A DNA stretch of 8,014 nucleotides, from assembly GCA_024698065.1 (NCBI GenBank), contig JAILRR010000058.1:1-8014 (forward strand). The letters run 5' to 3'. This DNA comes from Bacilli bacterium. GTDB lineage: Bacteria; Bacillota_I; Bacilli_A; RFN20; CAG-826. The notes under the pieces are model-generated. The model was not told the origin of the DNA and made no database searches. It saw only the letters and a program-made list of their open reading frames with translations. The translations under genes and the position numbers were made by a program. This document shows, in pieces, positions 1 to 5,878 of the stretch; within the stretch, counting starts at the first letter, position 1, and every line of letters starts with the position of its first letter.

Positions 1-1
1 T

Positions 2-2413
2 TCTTCGCCAAAAGACATGGCGAACGCTTCTTTATATAGCGATGCCACAAGCAAAGCCAAGTACCTTGCTGCTACCTACTATCCTGAGGTCGACCCTCTT
101 TCAACGACAGCCGATAGCATTGCCACCGACAATATCACCGGCACTGGCATTCCAAATTCCATCAACACTCTCCTCAAGAGGATCACCGCCGATTCAGATC
201 TCCTTAATGATCTCGAACATTCGAGCATCTCGGATCTCGTTCCTAGCGAGTTAGCCTCGCTTCTTGATGTTCTCAATGACTGCGATTGGACCTATGACGC
301 GGTTCCTAATGCCGTCGCTTTAACGATTGATGAGGTTTCTCTTGATGACGTCAAGTTCAGCCGTTCAAACCCATATTATGCCTACTATTACGACATCGCT
401 TTCGATGAAGGCAGTGGCTCCTTCGTCAAGGATCCTGATGCTCCTAGACTTCTCACCCCAACCTTCCTTAACCATTACGACAACGAGGAAATCAATCGTC
501 TTGCCGAGACCATTGGCCTTATCAACGGAGATCCATCCGCTCTAACCGAGTTCTCTAGCAAAGCTAGCATCACTAAGGTCAGGGATATCCTTAATGGCCT
601 TAATGAGTCCTTTATCTTCTCCAAAGACGGCGCTTGCTATCTCTTGGAGCCTGATGATAGCCCAGCTGAGACCAAGACCGATTTGAGCGTCTTCGAGCAG
701 GCGATGTACAAAGTCTTCAAGGATTCGACACTTGCTTCCCTCTCATATAATGAGACCATCGATTCATCCTATTTCGATAGCGAAGCCAAACTCCTCTCCA
801 AGATCAAGAACTTCCCAAGCGACAAGTGGGGAGACGAATTGGCCGCGATGCTCATCAATGACGCCCAGGATTCTGGCCTTCTTTGCAAAGCCTTCGACCT
901 TGGCCTTATCAGCGGTTCGAGCGTCAGTGTGGACGCTAACACCCTTGAGAGCCTTAGCCCATCCGAGATCGCTGAGATCCTCTATGCCGTCAACGATGTC
1001 GACATGATTCGCGACATCATTCCTCTCCAGGCCAGCGAGTTCCTTAGCAACAAGCTTCATTTCAACAATTACTCTGGCGCTAAGGTCGCCTACACTCCGA
1101 ACGCGATGAGCTTTGCTCTTCCTGTTTCAACACCTGTGAATTCGCTTACGATCACCTATTCTGGTGCTAATACCCCAGTTGTTTCCTATCTCAAGGCAGG
1201 GGCGTTATATAGCGTCACCCCAAACACCATCAGCTCAGGTGTCAACGAGTACATCATCAACGATGGCTCTTCGATGACTGATATCGTTCTTGGTCACATG
1301 ATCAGCGTCACCTGCGATGGCAACATGAGCAAGGTTGAGGTTGCCTTTGATACGAACGCCATCATCGGAATGAACAAGGCAAGACTTGATACTTATGATG
1401 CGGTGGCTGACACCCATAAAGGCGCCATTAATAGCTTCATCGGTTTGATTGAAAAGCTATATGACGGCACCGGTTATATCGATATCGGTTCCGATCCATC
1501 TGCCATTGGTGCTTTGTTTAATACGCCTGGCAATCTCACCGCTCTTAGTAATTTCGCTAAGAATGGCGACTCCATCTACACGAGGGTCTATAACGCTAGC
1601 AACGAAGAAGCCATGAGTGGTGTCTACACCGGTGGCGATGTCGTTCTCTCTAACCTCCTTAGTTTCGAGAATGGTGGCGCTACAGTTAATCTCGCCAAGT
1701 ACTTACCAAATTATGATCCAAACGATAAGATCAGCGTTTACAAGGACATATACACCATCTTCGTTGGCTCGAATCCTAATAGCCTCACGAGCGAGGAAAT
1801 CGCTGACGTCACCGAATGGCTTGATTCCAACGTCATGGATGTCGCATCTCTCTATGTCGAGTACGAAATGACCAAAGACAGTTATGGCATGCGAGCCGTC
1901 TCGATGGGCGCTGATTCTGTACACTCCGCTAGCGGAAAGAGCATCTCAGAATACATCACTTTGAGCTCTGGCCATACGTGGAACACCTTCGAAGCCAAAT
2001 TCAAAGCCGGTTTCGGACGTGTCTTCTATGAAGACATGAAGGCTTATGCTCAGGGCGCTAACTACTTCACCAACAACTTATCCTCGACGAATTTCCATCC
2101 TAACGCCAACAACTACGAGCATTTCATCACGCTCATGAAAGAGAGCATCCTCCCTCTCCTTGCCAACATCAAACCTGCTGGCTTTGGTGGAGTCACCAGT
2201 AAACCAATGGTCGCAAGCATCTTTGAAGACTTTGGGCTCAATTATCAGTCCTTGCCAGATGCCGATGTTGTTGTGGCCTTCTATGAAGGAACCATCTACG
2301 AGTTCTTGGCGGGCAATTATTCTTCTACTATCGGCACTCAACCTTCCTCGCACGGAACTCCATGGGGCAGCAATGGTTACTTCGCTCACGCCGCAAGTGT
2401 CGTATCCGCTTAA
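2..2413 (+). CDS. Large repeat-bearing protein of unknown function, 3' part
   Basis: I do not recognise this protein. The frame is open from the left edge through the first Met at 17, which has no Shine-Dalgarno and no signal peptide after it, so the real start very likely lies upstream and this is the C-terminal ~800 residues of a longer protein. Residues below count from that Met. It is acidic and rich in Ser, Asn, Asp and Thr, with four Cys and no transmembrane stretch. Helical modules sharing a P-S-E-(L/I)-A core followed by N-D-x-D recur at about 71-101 and 310-340, with a weaker copy near 589-606. Residues about 355-447 look beta-rich, loosely like a carbohydrate-binding sandwich. The C-terminus (about 765-798) is Gly/Ser/aromatic-rich and ends without an LPXTG motif or a hydrophobic anchor. 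Composition suggests an extracellular or surface protein, but the export signal would lie outside the window. Its stop overlaps the yigZ start by one base. Confidence 0.8.
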   Translation, partial: SSPKDMANASLYSDATSKAKYLAATYYPEVDPLSTTADSIATDNITGTGIPNSINTLLKRITADSDLLNDLEHSSISDLVPSELASLLDVLNDCDWTYDAVPNAVALTIDEVSLDDVKFSRSNPYYAYYYDIAFDEGSGSFVKDPDAPRLLTPTFLNHYDNEEINRLAETIGLINGDPSALTEFSSKASITKVRDILNGLNESFIFSKDGACYLLEPDDSPAETKTDLSVFEQAMYKVFKDSTLASLSYNETIDSSYFDSEAKLLSKIKNFPSDKWGDELAAMLINDAQDSGLLCKAFDLGLISGSSVSVDANTLESLSPSEIAEILYAVNDVDMIRDIIPLQASEFLSNKLHFNNYSGAKVAYTPNAMSFALPVSTPVNSLTITYSGANTPVVSYLKAGALYSVTPNTISSGVNEYIINDGSSMTDIVLGHMISVTCDGNMSKVEVAFDTNAIIGMNKARLDTYDAVADTHKGAINSFIGLIEKLYDGTGYIDIGSDPSAIGALFNTPGNLTALSNFAKNGDSIYTRVYNASNEEAMSGVYTGGDVVLSNLLSFENGGATVNLAKYLPNYDPNDKISVYKDIYTIFVGSNPNSLTSEEIADVTEWLDSNVMDVASLYVEYEMTKDSYGMRAVSMGADSVHSASGKSISEYITLSSGHTWNTFEAKFKAGFGRVFYEDMKAYAQGANYFTNNLSSTNFHPNANNYEHFITLMKESILPLLANIKPAGFGGVTSKPMVASIFEDFGLNYQSLPDADVVVAFYEGTIYEFLAGNYSSTIGTQPSSHGTPWGSNGYFAHAASVVSA

Positions 2414-3018
2414 TGAATTACCCTTTCGCCAAACACATATATGAATTCGTGATTCTCGGATCTCGTTTCATCGGCCTCGTGATTCCTTTCGATGATGAAA
2501 AGGAAATCGGAGGCCTTTTGGCGAAGGTTAGGGAAGAATACCCTAAGGCCACGCATTATCCTTATGCCGCAAGACTCCTTCCTTTTGAGAGATGCAGCGA
2601 CGAAGGTGAGCCAGCTAGAAGCACGGGCCTCCCTTTGCTAGAAATCCTTAGAGGCAGGGAAGTGGACCATGTCCTCTTGGTTGTTGTCCGTTATTTCGGC
2701 GGTACTAAGCTTGGTCTAGGAAGGCTCACGAGAACTTACCGAGATGTTGGCCTCAAGGCGGTGGAAGAAACTGTTATGGCCGACCTTGTTGAGGGATATG
2801 AAGCCTCCCTTTCAATGGGTTATAGCGACTTCTCAACTTTCGAGAAGGAAGCCACTCGCCTAGGAGCGACCATAAGCGAGCAAAACTTTTTAGAGAAAGT
2901 TTCTCTAAAGCTTTCTGGCGATGCTAAGATAGTTAAGCCTCTCATTGAGAAGTACGCGAATCTAATCAGCATAGATAACGAAAAAGAGTCCTTAGTGAAA
3001 AGGAGAAAAGAACAATGA
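2413..3018 (+). CDS. yigZ: YigZ/IMPACT family protein (UPF0029 + DUF1949)
   Basis: A cytoplasmic protein of 201 residues, the usual length for bacterial YigZ. Residues about 10-120 form the UPF0029/IMPACT domain: an N-terminal segment with G-S-R-F-I at 16-20, an A-T-H motif at 46-48, the signature region D-E-G-E-P at 63-67, and R-Y-F-G-G-T-K-L-G at 93-101. Residues about 130-195 match the position of the DUF1949 ferredoxin-like C-terminal domain. The family's biochemical role is not settled; the eukaryotic relative IMPACT modulates the GCN2 translation-stress pathway. I chose the ATG at 2413 because it gives the family N-terminus and overlaps the previous stop (TAATG). An in-frame Met at 2362 would sit inside the upstream gene and add an unrelated leader. 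No Shine-Dalgarno is visible, so translation probably depends on re-initiation. The signature deviates from the consensus: the usual S-G-T-A-G after D-D-G-E-P reads A-R-S-T-G, and the later G-G-L reads G-R-L. Confidence 0.9.
   Translation: MNYPFAKHIYEFVILGSRFIGLVIPFDDEKEIGGLLAKVREEYPKATHYPYAARLLPFERCSDEGEPARSTGLPLLEILRGREVDHVLLVVVRYFGGTKLGLGRLTRTYRDVGLKAVEETVMADLVEGYEASLSMGYSDFSTFEKEATRLGATISEQNFLEKVSLKLSGDAKIVKPLIEKYANLISIDNEKESLVKRRKEQ
2889..2909. repeat. Perfect 21-nt palindrome inside yigZ
   Basis: TTTAGAGAAA, a central G, then TTTCTCTAAA: ten bases each side are perfect reverse complements. As RNA it could fold into a 9-bp stem with a 3-nt loop, A+U-rich and with no following U-tract. 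It lies within the yigZ coding sequence, about 105 bases before the peptidase start. It may be chance in AG/CT-rich coding sequence; no function is shown. Confidence 0.55.
2998..3005 (+). promoter_or_regulatory. Shine-Dalgarno for the M24 peptidase
   Basis: AAAAGGAG, with the AGGAG core at 3001-3005, ends nine bases before the ATG at 3015. It lies inside the last codons of yigZ. It is the only strong anti-16S match ahead of any start in this window, and it fixes the peptidase start despite the ATGA overlap. Confidence 0.8.
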
Positions 3019-4301
3019 TCAGTCCAAATGAATATGCAGAAAGAAGGCAAAGGGCCGTCAACTTGATGGAATCCCCAAGCCTCATGATCCTTTATAGCGG
3101 AGTCGAGAAAGTCTCTTCTGCCGATGAAGGATACCCTTTTGAGGTTAACCGTAACTTCTATTACCTAACTGGCATCGACCAGCCTGATAGCATCCTTCTT
3201 CTTCTGAACAGCGAAGGCGAGATGAAAGAATATCTCTTCATTAGCCCATTCGACGAAAGAAAAGAGAAGTGGTACGGAAAGAGACTAAAAAGCGACGAGG
3301 CTAGCGCCATAAGCGGCATCAGCAACGTCATGACGAACATCTCCCTCCAAGCCAAGCTTGAGATGATTTTAGGTGATAACGCCTATGGCGATATCAAACG
3401 CGTCTATCTCGACCTCGACCGTGAAATCAAAATCGCCGATGACACGACCACCCATGATATGAAGCGCACCATTGAGAACACTTATAGCGATGTCATCGTC
3501 AATGACGCTTTCCCTCTCATCACCACTTTGCGTCTACGCAAGAGCGCTCGTGAAATCGATGAATTCAGAGAAGCCATCAGAGTCACCAAACTTGGCATTT
3601 ACGCCATCTGGGCGAACATGAAAGATGGCATGAAGGAATATGAGCTTGCTGACGTCTTCCATCACATCATCAACGATGAGAATGGCTATCAAGGCGTTTC
3701 CTTCAACACCATCATGGCCTCAGGCAGAAATGCCGCTATCCTCCATTACCCAAATCCGCAAGGAGTAGTCAAAAACGGCGACCTCTTGCTTAGCGATCTT
3801 GGAGCCAGACAAAACTATTACTGTGCCGACATCACAAGGTGCGCTCCAGTTAATGGCAAGTTCAATGATTTCCAAAGACTCATCTATTCCATTGTCCTTG
3901 GTTGCAACAAGATGATTGCCTCCATCGCCAAACCTGGTCTTACGATCGAAGAACTTCAAAACGCGACCATCGAATACCTCTCTAGCGAATGCCTAAGACA
4001 CGGCATCATCGAGAAGAAAGAGGATATCTCCAAATATTACTTCCATGGCGTCAGTCACCTCATCGGTTTAGACACCCATGACCCATATAAGGTCCCTTGC
4101 ACTCCAGAGTATAAGAAACTCAAACTTGAGCCAGGCATGGTCATCAGCGATGAGCCAGGTTTATATATCGCCGAGAAGAACATCGGAGTCCGCATTGAGG
4201 ATGATTTGCTCATCACCAAAAACGGTTGCGAGGTTCTCTCTAAAGACATCGTCAAAGAGATAGACGACATCGAAGCGAGACTTGCCTCGTTGAAGAAATA
4301 A
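3015..4301 (+). CDS. pepP: M24B metallopeptidase, Xaa-Pro aminopeptidase type
   Basis: A cytoplasmic dinuclear metal (usually Mn) aminopeptidase predicted to remove an N-terminal residue that precedes proline, in peptide turnover. It has 428 residues, close to E. coli PepP. The N-terminal AMP_N domain spans about 5-130, with V-N-R-N-F-Y-Y-L-T-G at 44-53. The pita-bread catalytic domain spans about 180-415. All five metal ligands expected for M24 are visible: D261, D272, H348, E380 and E395. The substrate-side histidines are also there: H244 in H-Y-P, H344, and H355 in T-H-D. The start at 3015 has a good Shine-Dalgarno and overlaps the yigZ stop (ATGA), so the two genes are translationally linked. 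It is the last gene before a strong terminator. A prolidase (dipeptidase) specificity cannot be excluded from sequence alone, but the AMP_N domain and length fit an aminopeptidase P better. Confidence 0.92.
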   Translation: MISPNEYAERRQRAVNLMESPSLMILYSGVEKVSSADEGYPFEVNRNFYYLTGIDQPDSILLLLNSEGEMKEYLFISPFDERKEKWYGKRLKSDEASAISGISNVMTNISLQAKLEMILGDNAYGDIKRVYLDLDREIKIADDTTTHDMKRTIENTYSDVIVNDAFPLITTLRLRKSAREIDEFREAIRVTKLGIYAIWANMKDGMKEYELADVFHHIINDENGYQGVSFNTIMASGRNAAILHYPNPQGVVKNGDLLLSDLGARQNYYCADITRCAPVNGKFNDFQRLIYSIVLGCNKMIASIAKPGLTIEELQNATIEYLSSECLRHGIIEKKEDISKYYFHGVSHLIGLDTHDPYKVPCTPEYKKLKLEPGMVISDEPGLYIAEKNIGVRIEDDLLITKNGCEVLSKDIVKEIDDIEARLASLKK

Positions 4302-4310
4302 AAGTTAATG

Positions 4311-4346
4311 AAATCCACGGCAAAACCCCCGTGGATTTTTTCTTTT
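4311..4346 (+). terminator. Intrinsic terminator after the peptidase gene
   Basis: AAATCCACGG (4311-4320) pairs perfectly with CCGTGGATTT (4329-4338) around an 8-nt loop. The descending arm runs into a T-rich tract (4336-4346, interrupted by one C). The G+C-rich stem core is CCACGG/CCGTGG. It begins nine bases after the peptidase stop and separates that operon from glpK. Confidence 0.93.
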
Positions 4347-4376
4347 CTCGCTCTTCTACGCGCACACATAAAGGGT

Positions 4377-4382
4377 TATAAT
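4377..4382 (+). promoter_or_regulatory. -10 box of the glpK promoter, leaderless configuration
   Basis: TATAAT, identical to the sigma-70/SigA consensus, lies in the 42-base gap between the terminator and glpK. Only six bases separate it from the ATG at 4389, so the usual start point six or seven bases downstream falls on or beside the A of the start codon. No good -35 is present: at 17-bp spacing the hexamer 4354-4359 reads TTCTAC. There is no TG extension. The AAGGG at 4371-4375 is 13 bases from the ATG, far for a Shine-Dalgarno, and would not be transcribed from this box. Confidence 0.75.
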
Positions 4383-4388
4383 TTAGAC

Positions 4389-5870
4389 ATGGAAAAATAC
4401 ATAATCGCTATCGATCAAGGCACGACCTCAACACGCGCTATTCTTATCTCCAACAAAGGCAAAGAACTTGAGATGGCTCAACGTCCTCTCCGTTGCTCTT
4501 ATCCAGAACCTGGCTGGGTTGAACAAGACCCTGATGAGTTATGGGTGAGCGCTGTCGACGTCGTCAACGAGCTCATGATCAAAGCCAATATCAGCTTTGA
4601 GCAGATTGCCGGTTTTGGTATCGCCAATCAGCGTGAGACAACCATCGTCTGGGACAAGAAGACCGGCAAGGCCATCTATCCTGCCATCGTTTGGCAATCA
4701 AGGCAAACCCATCCTATCTGCGAACGCTACATGGACAAAGATGAGTTCATCCGTTCAAAGACCGGTTTGCGTGTGAATCCCTATTTCAGCGCTTCGAAGA
4801 TCCGCTTCATTTTGGAGAACGTTCCTGGCGCAGAGGAAAAGATGAACAATGGCGATTTGTTATTTGGCACGGTTGACTCTTGGCTTATCTACAAGATGAC
4901 AAGAGGCAATCATTACACCGACGTGAGCAACGCTTCGAGAACTCTTCTCTTCAACATCTTCACCATGGATTGGGATGATGAGCTTTGTGAGCTTTGGGGC
5001 GTCAACAAAAACATGCTGCCAAAGGTCCTTGATAACTCGGCCGATTATGGTGAGGCGAGCTTCTTCGGTGGCCATATCCATATCTACGGTGTGGCAGGTG
5101 ACCAGCAAGCAGCTTTGTTTGGACAATGTTGCTTCGACAAAGGCGATAGCAAAAACACCTATGGCACCGGCTGCTTCATGCTCATGAACATCGGTGAGAC
5201 GCCTATCATTTCCAAAAACGGACTCCTTACCACGGTTGGTTGGAGAATCAATGGAAAGACTACATACGCACTCGAAGGCTCTGTCTTCATTGGTGGTGCG
5301 GCGGTTCAGTGGCTTCGCGATGAGATGGCCTGGTTCAAGAAATCTTCCATGTGCGAAGAATACGCGGAGAGAAAGCCTGACACCAATGGCGTTTATGTCG
5401 TTCCGGCTTTCGTCGGTTTAGGAACGCCATATTGGGATGATGACGCTCGCGGCGCCATCCTTGGCTTAACGCGCGGCGCAGACCGCCACAACATCACTAG
5501 GGCCACCCTCTATAGCATCGCCTACCAATCCCGTGATGTCTTCGACACGATGATCAAGGATTCTGGACTTCCACTCAGAACCCTTAGAGTCGACGGAGGA
5601 GCATCTGATAATTCTCTTTTGATGCAATTCCAAAGCGATATCCTCCAGTGCGACGTCTCTCTTCCTAAATGCATCCAGACCACGGTTTTGGGCGCTGGAT
5701 ATTTAGCGGGTCTTGCCTGTGGTTTCTTCACGGACTACAAAGACATACTTGCAAGCCACCAAGAAGCAAAGCGCTTCACCCCAAAAATGGACAAAGCAGA
5801 AGCGGAGTCCCTCTATGAAGGCTGGGTCGAAGCTGTTAAAGCCACCAGAGCCTACAAACCGAAACATTAA
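4389..5870 (+). CDS. glpK: Glycerol kinase
   Basis: This cytoplasmic enzyme phosphorylates glycerol with ATP to sn-glycerol 3-phosphate, feeding phospholipid synthesis or, through a G3P dehydrogenase or oxidase, glycolysis. It has 493 residues, full length for the FGGY carbohydrate kinase family. Visible landmarks are D-Q-G-T-T-S-T-R at 9-16 (phosphate loop), N-Q-R-E-T at 80-84 and Y132 (glycerol contacts), V-W-Q at 101-103, the catalytic D238 in G-D-Q-Q, T-Y-G-T-G at 257-261, and D-G-G-A at 402-405 in the ATP-binding half. The ATG at 4389 gives the family N-terminus directly; an in-frame Met at 4308 would be translated from the terminator hairpin and is rejected. The loop before D238 is the short Gram-positive form without the E. 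coli fructose-1,6-bisphosphate loop. The Tyr-His pair phosphorylated by HPr in many Firmicutes appears as A223-S224. No glycerol facilitator or G3P oxidase gene is adjacent. Confidence 0.97.
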   Translation: MEKYIIAIDQGTTSTRAILISNKGKELEMAQRPLRCSYPEPGWVEQDPDELWVSAVDVVNELMIKANISFEQIAGFGIANQRETTIVWDKKTGKAIYPAIVWQSRQTHPICERYMDKDEFIRSKTGLRVNPYFSASKIRFILENVPGAEEKMNNGDLLFGTVDSWLIYKMTRGNHYTDVSNASRTLLFNIFTMDWDDELCELWGVNKNMLPKVLDNSADYGEASFFGGHIHIYGVAGDQQAALFGQCCFDKGDSKNTYGTGCFMLMNIGETPIISKNGLLTTVGWRINGKTTYALEGSVFIGGAAVQWLRDEMAWFKKSSMCEEYAERKPDTNGVYVVPAFVGLGTPYWDDDARGAILGLTRGADRHNITRATLYSIAYQSRDVFDTMIKDSGLPLRTLRVDGGASDNSLLMQFQSDILQCDVSLPKCIQTTVLGAGYLAGLACGFFTDYKDILASHQEAKRFTPKMDKAEAESLYEGWVEAVKATRAYKPKH

Positions 5871-5878
5871 GCGAATAC

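Noticed and set aside
17..19. ATG at 17 as the true start of the first gene
   Set aside because: The frame is open to the window edge, no ribosome site precedes it, and the residues after it are not a signal peptide although the protein looks exported. A start upstream of the window is more likely.
746..752. TATAAT inside the first gene
   Set aside because: It is in coding sequence with no -35 partner or downstream gene, and is explained by the codons for Ser-Tyr-Asn.
764..1060. Minus-strand open frame of about 98 codons opposite the first gene
   Set aside because: Its length is expected from the codon bias of the + strand gene (few TTA/CTA/TCA codons), with no ribosome site or family resemblance.
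2362..2412. In-frame upstream ATG for yigZ
   Set aside because: It lies inside the preceding coding sequence, adds residues with no family match, and the ATG at 2413 gives the usual YigZ length and a stop-start overlap.
4055..4369. Minus-strand open frame overlapping the peptidase 3' end and the terminator
   Set aside because: It is antisense to conserved catalytic motifs of the peptidase and spans the hairpin; nothing supports its expression.
4308..4388. In-frame upstream ATG that would lengthen glycerol kinase by 27 residues
   Set aside because: The extension would be translated from the terminator hairpin and the promoter, has no Shine-Dalgarno, and precedes the conserved GlpK N-terminus, which starts at 4389.
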